64,000 bases of DNA. Source: Azadirachta indica (taxonomy: Eukaryota > Streptophyta > Magnoliopsida > Sapindales > Meliaceae). A program made the translations under genes and the position numbers. The stretch lies in contig CM040440.1 in the NCBI GenBank assembly GCA_022749755.1, positions 1,759,769 through 1,823,768 of the forward strand. Direction: 5' to 3'. The notes below the pieces were generated by a model. It was not told where the DNA came from. It did no database searches and was given only the letters and a program-made list of their open reading frames with translations. Positions within the stretch are counted from its first letter, which is position 1, and each line of letters starts with the position of its first letter. Shown here in pieces: positions 1 through 11,805 of the stretch.

Positions 1-256
1 GGTCCAGTGAGGTAATCTCCTGGAGACCGCACATTTTTAGGAAATGTTTCCATGTTCAGTAGTTTCTCATATATATTATTACAAATATTTGAAACAGGTA
101 TCAAATACATTCTATTTCACTTTCACCGTACGTCCAGAGGCCAAGGCCACAACAAATGGATTTAGGATTCGGAATGTGGTTCCCGGTACCGAGGAAGAAG
201 CACATTGTATTCTCGAGCGCATGGATGCTAAGGCCTTGCAATCAGCCAAAAGATAG
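1..256 (+). CDS. 3' end of an unrecognised protein-coding gene (partial)
   Basis: The gene enters from the left edge. A likely donor lies at about base 7 (GTGAGG) or 12 (GTAATC), and an acceptor ending CCAG at 134-137 opens the last exon at 138. With the base-7 donor the junction codon reads AAG and the frame stays open; the base-12 donor puts a TGA just before it. The last exon ends at a TAG at 254-256 and encodes about 39 residues with a charged, acidic-then-basic tail (NVVPGTEEEAHCILERMDAK followed by ALQSAKR). I do not recognise the family. The tail looks like a soluble helical C-terminus with no membrane segment. The gene is tail to tail with the formin on the other strand. That this is a real terminal exon is inferred from frame, composition and splice signals. 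Confidence 0.45.
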
Positions 257-784
257 ACATGGTTATAACTAACACAAGACAATAGGAAATGAAGTTTCTA
301 AGACTGGTTAAGAAGTTTGTATGAAATGAAAATTGATAAATTCATTACTGTCGCAGAATAAAGTAGCTGCTGTTGGACGCTTGATAAATTGTGGAAGTTA
401 ATACTTGGCTTCAATAAGTTAATTAAAAAGTTAAAACTGTCCATGTTTGTTTGTAACTGTCGTGCGTCTGTTTATAACACAGACTAGTTTTATGCAGCCT
501 TTCATTACTAAACAGCATTGGTATATATAACACAGTTTTTTTTACGAGGCATACAACTAATTTCACAGACTGCCTTATCAATTGTTTCCCAAAGAAAATC
601 TCCTCTGTATATTTGTCTATAGGACGCAACCTTTCCAAAATCTTTTACAAGGATTTACACAAATACAAAAAAAAATCAAGGCAAAAAAACAAAATAAATT
701 ACATAAACCTACAAAGCAAGTATGCACATTGCAAGCTCCAACCACCAACTTTAGGCAGTTTCTCCTGATGCAAGCCATAAAATT
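257..784. other. Convergent 3' UTR region
   Basis: This is the spacer between the stop of the plus-strand gene and the stop of the minus-strand formin. An AATAAA hexamer at about 356 could serve the plus-strand transcript. T/A-rich tracts fill 535-700. I see no coding signal; the short open frames here have no codon structure or splice support. Confidence 0.5.
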
Positions 785-3700
785 CTAAGGAGACTTGCTC
801 TCATCATCAGAGGAACTATACTGCCGCCTTCCTTGTAATTCGGTAAAAACTTGTGGCAGTGTTGGATTCACTGGAACTGGAAACTTATGTGCAGTACTAA
901 CTATTGTTCGCTCATTTATCATACCAACTTCTTTGCAGACCCGATCAAGAACTGTAAGAAAGTCTCTGACGACCATGAAGATTCTGAATGGATGAGCTTC
1001 TTCTCTTGCTGAGTTCCCGTGGAAGTATTCTGTTATCTCTTTTACTAAAGATAGAGCAACACTTTCTTGAGCTTGAATTCTTATGATCTCCTCCTCTGCC
1101 ATTCTTATGAACCTCTTCATTGACTCTGAAAATTTCTTGCTGCTTTCGTCTGATGACCCCAGTGTTTCATTTAACTGCACAACCTCACTGATGTTTCCCA
1201 GGCCTCTAGAAAGCTTGGATACCTCGCTGCTAAGCACATCAGAATCCATGGCTGCAGCTTTCTTCACATTGGAGAGATCTGAACTGAGACCAGAAACAAC
1301 TTGCAAACCAAGCTTCCTGCACTTTGCATCGTCTGGCAAAGCAGAGTTCTGATTTTGGTTATCAGTTGACAAACGAGCACCTTCAGTTCTTATGATTTCC
1401 TGTACAACAAAATGCAAGAGTGTGGTTTTTCCATCTGCGCCCTTGACATCAACAAGTTTGAGGAGTGTGTCGAGCTTAAAAGCGTGGGCATCACCGCGGT
1501 TTGTCCCAACATTCATACGGTTCCCAGTCTTGAGAACAGCCTCTAGAAGTTTCAGAAACATCCTACTATTTCTCAATTCTTCACAGGCAGCCTGAAGATA
1601 AAAAAAAAAAACCATGAGAGACCATTTATAGTCACAAAATCTAGCACTAACAAAGTACAATTCAGACATTATCAGCCAGTCAACAAGAAAATAAGAAACT
1701 AGTCCAGTTCAGACATGATCTAAATCAAGCTCAGAGATAACAGAGAAAAAGTACTTCTGCATGGAACAGGGAATTTTCCAATACTGAGATACATGGATGG
1801 CTGAACATTAACATTTTTGACATAAGCAGAAACAACCAACCAACAAGACAGCTCAGAGAGAGAAGAAATAACTCAATTTACCTCTAGTGTTTCAAAGGAC
1901 TTTTTGAGGTACTCAACCTCGGAATCGAAGTTGGTTATGTAAAGCATTGCATCCACCCTTTTAAATGCAAAAGGTACATCAAGCACTGCCTTCAAAAACT
2001 TCTCTGCAGGACCAAGCTTGACTGGTGAATCATCTTTGTACTCTTTCAACTTACGTTCTTCTTCTTTGGTGGGAGCCATCTTCAATAAACTTTCAAGAAG
2101 TTCAGTTCCAAGGGTATCAGCATTACCTGTATAGAAAGAGATATCACTTTAGTAGCAACCTCAACATCTAAGAAAAGGAACTAACACAGCTGATGATGGA
2201 AGTCTATATAGAGAAAGACATTCAAAACTCCATCTGATTTAATTGAAAGATGAATTTAATAAAAGTTGTATTAACTCCTGGAAGTTGCATTCCAGATATC
2301 TTCTCGTGCAATAAAAACAACAATAGGTTCAGCTACAAATTTCAAAAGCACCAACTAAAAATAGAGGAAGAAGTAGTGACAAAGCAACTACAACAATTTA
2401 ATCTAAACTTCACTTAGTTTCCAATGTGTAAGTACAGTCAACACTAAATGTTATGAACTTGAATTCAAGTTTCAGGCTAAAATATTATAAATTCCACTTA
2501 AACATCAGTGTCCTCCACTAAAAAACTGTCTTCTTATATGTCAAATCCAAATAATTAAGTCAGGAACGTATCACCAACGTCATATTTTGGGAATCAAAGC
2601 AAAAGTGTCATACTAATACTTCATATACCTTCTAAAAGGGCTTCACAAACTTCGTCTACAGTTACATTGAGTGCCCTCAGCAAAATTGCTATGTTTTGTG
2701 ATTTTTTGGGGTCAAGGACCCTATTCTCTTGGTTTGGTGGAGGAAGAACTGAGCGTGGAGTTGTTTGGTTGGGTTTTGAACTTGGAGTATTTACAACGAA
2801 CAACGTTTCAATCATCTCCTCATTCAATCTGCAATGAACCAAAAATTCAACAAGCTTATTTACAGTGAACATGATATACCAAGAAAATAACTGAACAATC
2901 AAAAATCAACTTCCAAAATCAAATAAATCAAGTATCTTACTTGAAAGAGCTTGATCTGAGGTGATCCCAGACCATTTCTCGATCAGAGCTAGCTCTCACT
3001 TTATCCCAATGAAGAGGTTTTAATTTTGTTTTGAAGTCTCCTCAACATTCTCCTCTGTTTTAGCACTAGGTGGCAGTTCAACTGGAGAAACTTTTGCTAC
3101 ATTTTGGATCACAAAAGGCCTTGAAGGTGGTATTAAAGCCGGCGGTTTGGAGATTGTTTGACCAACAGGTGTTGAAACCACAGGCAGTTCCCACTGTTTT
3201 CTTTGTCTAGGTAGTAGTGGAGGTGGTGGTGGTGGTGGTGGTGGCGGCGGCGGCGGGGCTGAAATAGGCTGCTCCAAAGCACTGTTAATTCTCACCGGAG
3301 ACGAAATTTGATCAAAATCAATTGACATTCTTGGCGAAGGATTTGAGCCGCTCCCTAGAGAAGATGATAAAGAAGACTCTCCATCTGAATTTGTAACATT
3401 TGATATTCTCTTCGGAGAAGCATTTTCATTTCTGTTATCTGGTGATGTACAAGCTGAAGACGGCAAAGAGGAAGAAGCATTCGACAGTTTTGATGACATA
3501 TTAATCTTGTTTCCCACACTTGTATCTGGTAATGAAGAAACTGGAGATTCCACACTTGCATCCAAAACATTAGACATTTTAGAAGATTCATCTTGGTTCT
3601 TCTCCGAAACTCTATCTGGTGATGCAGAAGCCGAAGAAGATGAAGAAACAGTGGATTTTCTAGGCGATACATTTTGGCTCTTCTGCTTCGTTATGTCGGG

Positions 3701-4897
3701 TGATGTAGAACCAGAAGACAAGACGTTCCGATCCAAAACATTGTATCTCGCTGGCGACAATCTTGTATCTGGCGATGTGGAAACTATGGACAATGTAGGC
3801 GATCGAATATTCCGATCTGGGGAAGATTGCAAAGGCGACATCATCGCAAAAACCGATTGCGGGGGATTCGGCTGAGAAATATCGGGAGATTTGGGCTCCG
3901 ATCTTCTAGGGCTCAAACTTATCGGCGGAGAAATACTCACCGATAAAGACCGAGAACTCGAAGACGAACATGAACAACTACTCGACTCACTGTTCTTTCC
4001 TCCGATACTCTCTCCGTCAGCCGTCACAGCCGCAAAATCTCTTCTGGAACCGGATCCGGTTCCGCCCAATGAAACTCTAGGCGAGTAAAACTCTTCATCC
4101 TCCGCCGCGCTCGACGCCACGTCACCATTTGCGTGATTCTCTCTGAAACTAGTCTGCTGAGCGAGTGGCGGCAAGGGCCGGAGTTCGGGCGAAACGCAAT
4201 TGGCGCGTGAATCAGTTTCATCGTCAACGCCGCCGCGAGAATTTACCAAAGTGCCCAAGTAGAGAAACTCCGAGCTGGATGAAGTACGCGTAGTTTTCAG
4301 CTTCCGGCTGCCGTTTCTCGTCGCGATTGTGTCGACATTTGGAGGGTAAACCCGATGACTGTTATTATTACTACTGTTGATGTTACCGTTAGTGTTACTT
4401 TTGGCGTCAGAAAAGTCGCGTCGTTTTTGTCTCCGTTTGCGGCAGTAGAAAAAGACCAAAAGGCCCCCGACGAGGAGGGAAGAGAAGACGGATACGAAAG
4501 CAAGGATGAGGAGTTTTTGGGAAGCGGGTTTGGATTGTTTGGGGGAATGAGGGACGATGAGGGAGGAAATATTGGCGGGGAAGGAAGCGAAATTGGAGGG
4601 AGAAGGCGGAGGAGGAGAAGCAGGGTAGGATGGGAAAAATGGAGATTGATTAGGAGTAGAAGTGGAAGAAAAAGGGTGTTTAGTAGTGGGAAGAGAAGGG
4701 GGGGGAGTAGGAGGAGGAGGAGAAGAAGGAGGAGGAGGAGGAGAGGGAGGTTGAGAAGGAGGAATAGAATCGAGGGGCAAGAAGGGTTGATGGAGAATCC
4801 GACGGCTGGAAATGGAGGTGGAGGAGGATAAAGGAAAGGGGAGGCAGGATAAGATCAAGAACAATATGAAGAAGGAGGAGGAGGAGGAGGATTGCAT
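785..4897 (-). CDS. FH1: Class I formin, FH1-like (one-base frame break before the FH2 domain)
   Basis: Plasma-membrane actin-nucleating formin. Exons (minus strand): 4897-2941, 2828-2629, 2126-1882, 1591-785, all with GT-AG junctions. Visible features in order: signal peptide (about residues 1-25); extracellular Pro-rich stretch; [13 protein letters not shown] block; transmembrane helix (about 128-150) followed by CRKRRQKRR; Ser-rich cytoplasmic linker with RRVYPP and SSEFLYLG blocks; poly-Pro FH1 (about 546-560); then FH2 beginning [20 protein letters not shown] and containing [18 protein letters not shown]. The C-terminus [10 protein letters not shown] is typical of FH1. The domain order and many blocks match Arabidopsis FH1 as I remember it (about 1,050 residues; here about 1,069). 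Oddity: exon 1 hits TAA at 3020-3022, and the FH2 frame resumes one base out of register. The exon sum is 3,209 nt, one short of a multiple of three, so one base is missing around 3023-3034. This is either an assembly indel or a real lesion. Confidence 0.9.
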
Positions 4898-5200
4898 TGT
4901 GATTAACGAGTGATTGGATGAGTATACATACAGAGAGAAAAGAGAAGAGAAGCAGATGGAAATGAAGGAATGCAGTAATGGGTGTGTGACTATTATTTTT
5001 TTTAATTTTTAATTAATATTCTGTTTATGGCAAGAAAGTGAAGGAAAAGGGAAAGAATCAGAGGGAAAATGTGGGAAGAAGAAGAAGAAGAAGAAGAAGA
5101 AGAGTGAAAGTGAGACTGAGGTGCATCCAGCTAAGATTCTGCTGGTAAGTGGTGAGTGTTGTGGTGTGGTGTGGTGTGATTGATTTCTAATATTTTTTTT

Positions 5201-5231
<31 letters not shown>

Positions 5232-5300
5232 TTTTTGCTGGTAGCTAATTGTTTGTAATACTGTTTACAATCGTTAGTATAAAAAAAAATAAATAAAATA
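4898..5300 (-). promoter_or_regulatory. Formin 5' leader and proximal promoter region
   Basis: Upstream of the formin ATG (reading minus) is a CT-rich stretch (GA-rich on plus) with a (GAA)n run at about 5075-5101 and repeated GGTGT units at about 5159-5178. Such pyrimidine-rich leaders are common in plant genes. I cannot place the start site. The call rests on position and composition. Confidence 0.35.
5202..5234. repeat. (TTTA)n microsatellite
   Basis: About eight tandem TTTA units upstream of the formin, seen directly. Confidence 0.9.
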
Positions 5301-6018
5301 TTTTCCTCTTTGGGAGTCAAATTTTTCAACGTCATTTTCTTTCTTTCAGTTTACCTCTTTTTGGATTGGACTGGATCTATATTTTCCTTTGGACTTGATA
5401 TTAACGTCACTTTTTATATTTTCACAAATTATCATACATATTTTCATGTATATCAAATAAGTCCTCATCTCCTTTTTGGATTACAAACTCTTTATAATTT
5501 AGAAATTTTTCGATACCTTACTCAATCGAGTTTACGATGCATCATAATTTCAAATTTTACTATCAAATAAATTGTGAAAAATCTGCTAAGATTTGCACAA
5601 AAAAGAACTTAAAGTCATCTCACATTTAAGGGATTGGATTGGAGGTGACTTACCATGTAACTAGCAATTAATTTTTGATCCTAGACCTCTATTAAAATCA
5701 TTAAAATTTTCTTTAAATATTGTGATATAATAGATTTAATTTGGTGGGGTTGTTTGATATAGGAGTGGTGAGGACTCATTTGATATAAATAGAAAAACTA
5801 TATACTCATCTGTAAAAATACAGAAACAAAGACTCAAATGCTATTAATCAATCCCCCTGTAACTTGAGAGAGAGAGAGAAACAGAGAGAGAACAAAATAA
5901 GGCTGCATCACAGCCATGCCCCAAAAAGAAAAAGGAAAAATCTCATCTGCACCCATCAGCCGATTTTTCGCCATCATTTTTTTTCATTTTTCTTTTTCAA
6001 TTAAAATTTTAATAATAA

Positions 6019-6064
<46 letters not shown>

Positions 6065-9000
6065 AATTCTGGTGAGCGGGAATTCGGGTTTCCGTTTACC
6101 GACAACTGCGGCAGAGATGCAGGGTGCAGTCAATAAAAACGGCAAGAACTCACACCGTTTAGTTTTGTTTGATTTACAAATTTATTTAAACCCATTTCAT
6201 TTTCACAGTCTCGTTTGACTTTGATTTCGACCTCTCAGTCTCACTGTAAATTTTCATTTGTTTACATTAATGGTGGGATGATTTAGTGTATCATTCATTA
6301 GGCATAGTTAAATTAGGAATTTCATTAATGTTAACGGATTAGATTAGATTATTTTCCTAATTCTATGATTTGTTATTATTATTGTTATTATTAGCAGCAA
6401 AACGAGATACTGGAGGACACACACATACACGATACAACATGTCCTTGAAAAATAAAAGTTAAAAAATTATATAAAAATAGTGAAAGATAGCACCGACACT
6501 ACACTACAATTGTTGAGTATTGATTTTTAAAATAATACTTATTAGGAATTGTGATTATAAACTACCAAAATTGTACTGCTTGCATTTCACTTGCATATTC
6601 ATATTCATATTCATGAATGATGCCATAATAAGATCAGAAAATTTCATGTCATTTTATAAATTGTTTTTGGTCATTTTCTACCCATAAGTAAATTGCTTTA
6701 TAATTTTTAAATAAATAATCATGGGATCGGTTGATCTTGATCCAAATATTACCAGTGGTTTTATAATAATAAAAATAATAATAATAATAATTAAACCCCA
6801 AAAAAAAAAAAAAGTACAATAATTGAAGTGAGATTTGCAATTATGATATGATTGATTTGTGCAGAAATATTATTCGTTTCACGGTGGGTAGTAAAATTGG
6901 CATCAAACTATTGGGCCGACATCAAACTAAATAAAAAAATGCACGTGCTTACGCTACTACTTTATACACTTACAGGTAGTTACTAATACTACCCCAACTT
7001 CATGTTATTTATTCTTCTTATTATTTAAATTAATTAATTAAAATTATGATTCAGTCAAATTTCATGTCCGCTCTTTTCACACGCGGTTTCTCGTATCCTA
7101 ATTCGGGTGGTGTGTTTACCAGCTTCTCCTTTCCAACAATAACATACATAAATAAATAAATAAATAACATTAATATTATTTTTATCTTTTTAAAAAAAGT
7201 ATATAAAGAGTTTCTTTTTTCTTTTTAAGATGCCATATTTTAATTTTGATTTTTAAAAATACTTACTTATAAAAACATATTTAACTTTACTTATATTTTT
7301 TCTTTATTATAAGAATTAAAAAATAGTGCTAACTTTCTACTCAAATTTTCGTTTTTTTAATTCTACATGAATATCTATATATATAAGAAAGTGGAAAATA
7401 TTACAAATGTGTGGATCATACAAATTAATTAAGATTAATTATAAAAATTATTAAAGGGTGATTAGATTTAAATAATAACAATAATAAGCAACACACTTTA
7501 ATTTCTTTCTTTTAATAATGAATACAAATTGTAAAGTTGGTATAAATTAAGATCCCATTATATTATAGCTGCATGCTTAGGCTAGAATAGTAGTATTATC
7601 CCTAATAATTAAAATAAAAAAGAAAAAGCAACCATTTTTCTTAGATACACCCAATTCTACATTTGAAAAAAAAAAAAAAACAAATAAATAAAGCAAAGGC
7701 AGCAAAGTGATTTTAGTGAGTGAGTGAATTTAGCAGCAAAGAAAAAGTACTTTTTCAAGTGTACGTCCCCATCTAACAGGAGTTTATTAGTAACCATTAT
7801 ATAATAAAATAAAAATGTTGCATTATGTGTGTTTTTGGAAGCACTCATTTGTTTTTGATTCCTCCACTATTTGATATAAATTAAGTTATTTGCTTACTTT
7901 GCTTTAAGGCAAATATATAGTGAGGAGGATGATGAGAAGTGCTTTTGATAAAAATGCTTTTAATAAAAAGTTCTTCCAAATACTATCCCAAATCTGGCTA
8001 GCTTTTCTTGCTACAAATTTCCTAATAAATAAATAAATAAATAAATAAACACTTTTGTGATCCCACACAAATTATCTTTCTTCCATTCAATGTCAAATCT
8101 TTGTGACTTTCTGCCTCACTCTTTAGGACTTATATGCAAAAAACACAAAAGCTATCAATGCAATTTTTTAGCTCAAGAAAGTTGGATTATTATAAAATGT
8201 CAATAAAGCATGCGGCATAGATTTTTTTTTTCCTTATATTTTTTTGTGTTTAGCTTTAGTGAATCACTAAAACCAAAATTGGGTTATCTAGTTAGGTGAA
8301 AGATTCAACAACATCAACCATTAATCCAATATACATACATACATATACATACATATATATATATATACTACATAAATATATACATAATTTTTTTTATTTA
8401 ATTTTGACATGACTAAAATATAAATTTCGTATTATTTTAAAAAAATTTATTAATTATATCAATTAACACTCACAATTTATTATGTAGAAAAAAATTATAA
8501 ATTTAATTATATATATAAACTTATATATATATATATATATATTAGAAAACAGTGTGATTAAGTGCATTATTAAGTGCATTATTAAAATGATTGATATAAA
8601 ATAAAGATGTATGTTTCTAGATATATATTTGACCAATGTTACCTAACCTATTTTCTATCATATTTTTATATTTTTAATGCGAAATAATTAATAAAGTTAT
8701 TGTCTAGATACATTTTCAAAACAACACTCTTGATGTCACATGACAAACATATTCAACCAACTTGGCTACCTCAAAAGTTTGGGACTCAGTGTCCCCTTTA
8801 ATGTGCTGCGGAAACGTACACGATCGACTACATATTGCAAGAGACTCCCAAAAGATGAAATGGAAATGGAGCAACAATTGGAAAATGCTGTATATTTTAA
8901 ATCAAAGATGCTGCTTGGAATCTATTTGCTGCTAATGCTATCTTATTCTTCCCTCTCTTTACGAGCTGTGAAGTTTACCCTCTTGGTTAATAGCATCTTA

Positions 9001-11805
9001 GGTTTTGTTCTTTTAAAGGAGGAGACTTTATAGGATACCCCATGAAAAGAAGATAAAAAAAGAAAAAGGAAATAAAAGCAAAACTCGAGAAAAGAAGGGA
9101 AAAGAAAAAACAAAAAGGGAATATCCAAAAATGAAGTGGGGGTGGACCAAAAATTTAATTTCTTTTACTTGATGTTTTTCTTCGTGAAATCAAATGACAT
9201 GATAATGATGTATAAACAAGTGAAAGTTGTTATATAGTAGAGTAGTATCGAAAATTGCTATCACATTCAATGATTAATCTTATTTCACAAGGGTTTTTCA
9301 AAAGAATGAATGATTAATGTACAAGACTAATTATGGTAAAGTAAGTAAGTAAATAAATAAATAAAATAAATGGGTGATCTAAATCATTTGCATGGGAAAA
9401 TTTATATGGATGTCCCAATTGATGATGATGATGATGATTTCTTGACCGTTTGTTTCCAATCATGAAGATTTGCAATTGAATCTAACTCACATGGGAAACA
9501 ACTAGACTCTGTTTGTTTGTTTGTTTATTTATTTATTTATATAATGCAATAAATGTTATTGATTCCAGATCTTATTTTCTAGTCAATACATAATTTAAAT
9601 TAGCTGCAGGAGTTGAGATGGTTTGCTTCCTAGGTAACAAAACAAGCAAAACCCATATTATTATCATTAAATAATATAGAATTTCATAGAACTTTCCATC
9701 CCTTGGTGTAACTTTCGAAACATTTAGTTTTAGCTCAATTATCAGAAACGCTTGGGTAGCACTTGCATATTATTCGTCTCCTCCTATCAAACTCTGTTGT
9801 GGTGTCCGATCCTCCTTCCAGCTCAACATCACACTATTCACTGAAGCCGACCAAGAGATGTTCATATTTGAATTCAAGCAGCAACCCCTTTCCCTTCCGA
9901 TTCCATTCCAGAATTCAAATAATGGCGGCATTTGCGGGACAACGACAGATTGACTATTAGGTTCTTTTGATTCTTTTTTACATTTTTATTGGGGCACGCG
10001 CGCAATTACACGATGATGCATTTATTTATTTATTGTATTCTATACCAAAGAGAAAAAAGAAAATTTTCTAACTATAGTACAGGGTGACCCCGCGTATGCA
10101 TAGCAATTGCAATGCGCTCTGTCTCTCCAATGAATGACTATGCCGTCATTGGATTGAAAAGCCCAAAAGCTGTGACCCAATTTGATTTCTGGGCAACTAT
10201 CTGACCACTAAATAAGCCCATAATCACTTGACATCTTAAGCACCGTGATTATGAACTATCTATTATGCTCATGCAAGAGTTGTGTTACGTAGACAACGGT
10301 TCCAGGGTTGGCTCGTAACCGAAAACTGGGCATTCTCTATCTTTCAGAATGCGTAGGACCTCTCGGTTTATATATATTATGTTATTTAAAGTTTTAGCGT
10401 AGCAATTAAGAATTCGTTGCCCACATGTAATGTACAACAAACAATTTAAAAAGTGGAACAATCCCAGAGTTCTTTTTAACGAGCACCCAAAAAAAAAAAA
10501 ACACTCTTCCCATAGTCGCAGCAGTAGAGGAAGAGGAGCCAAACAAGCTCACACTGAGGATTCAACATAATAAAATTTCTTCCCCGACCATTAAAAGATT
10601 CTCTGGTAAATTTGCAAGGTTTAAAAGCCCTTAGTGGTTTTCTTACTGCATGTTAATCACTACGGCTATCTAGCCTCTCATGGGTGTGTCTCTCCTGGTG
10701 TAAGCGTCCGTCTTAATAAACACCAGCAAGCACTTGGAATAAGATCTACTTCTTGGCCGTTTATTAAGAATAAATCATCCACCACCAAACCATATACCCT
10801 CATTTTACAAAAACTTCACATCCCAAAGTGATGTTAACCTTAGTTTATTAAGTGCTTATCACATTCAAAAGAATACTAAAGAATGCAACAATAATAAAAT
10901 CATTCTACATCTCAAAACGCTAACCAGTAGCAATAAAAATTCCCTGAATCATATTCATCTTAAAAAAGAAGATTCCCTTGATGACATAACCCATTTCTCT
11001 TTTGTTATTTACAAAGAATGCTTTACCGTATAAAATTGGGTATTCACCCCCATTCATGTCAGGGACCCAAAAAACCGACAAATAAACAAGCCAGACCCTT
11101 ACATCCAATTTGAGTAACAAGGACAAGTTAGTCATTGCAAAGACAAAAAGGGGAAGAAAGGAATCAACATAGATATTCCCTCCCTTAGGCCCATTTTTCC
11201 TACAATTCAAAGTAGAAAAACCCAATTGAAACTTGATCACAAAACTAATCTAAGCTTTGGACTTCTAAAAAGTTAAAAAAAATCACAACAATGTGTACAA
11301 GCTGAGAAATCCAATGTGCCATAAGACTGAGAAAAGAAGAAAAAGATAAAAGTTTTCCATGTTACTAGCAATTATATTAGACCATTGTTATGATACAAAG
11401 AGTTCATATTCAGTCATTTTTACCTTTCATACAAACATTCTGCTTCTGGTGAATTCACCTTCTTAACATTCTTTAGTCAGTTCAGAAGCTACTCTGCCAA
11501 AAAATTAATAAAAGAAAACATTTAAGATGGTCTCAAACTTATAAACAAAAACAAAATAACAATGACTATGAACTACTAATTCCAACCAAAGAAAGATAAT
11601 TTTGTTGCCAAAAGATCATTCATATATTAGGGTGAAAGATAAAGTATGGGTGAAGATATATAGAGAGCAGGATAAAATTAAATATATAAGGATAATTCTG
11701 GCGTTATTTACCTCCAAAAATTTGACAATAATTTAGTGGAAAACCCCTCCAAACTCTGAACAACAACCATTTGAGACAATAAATGAAATACAGTGTGTCA
11801 CCCCT
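5301..11805. other. Gene-poor AT-rich spacer between formin and MED19A
   Basis: No gene could be supported. It holds simple repeats: poly-A at 6027-6059, ATA units near 6765-6790, ATAC/TA tracts at 8330-8370 and TA at 8522-8541. Two short plus-strand open frames were inspected. 8740-9033 (97 residues, hydrophobic C-terminal half) and 9763-9960 (Ser-rich, transit-peptide-like start, then MAAFAGQRQ) have no recognised family and no clear splice partners; either could be a gene remnant. The part just left of 11805 (about 11240-11805) is probably the MED19A 3' UTR. Confidence 0.5.
6027..6059. repeat. 33-base poly-A tract
   Basis: An uninterrupted run of 33 A. It could be the tail of an old retroposed sequence, but the AT-rich sequence to its left (5990-6026) shows no recognisable retroposon. 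Confidence 0.9.

Noticed and set aside
4355..4831. 158-codon plus-strand frame rich in Arg/Gly/Glu
   Set aside because: Exactly antisense to the Pro/Ser-rich part of formin exon 1; the composition mirrors the coding strand.
6027..6059. Poly-A as the tail of a processed pseudogene
   Set aside because: No spliced-gene similarity found in the sequence before it.
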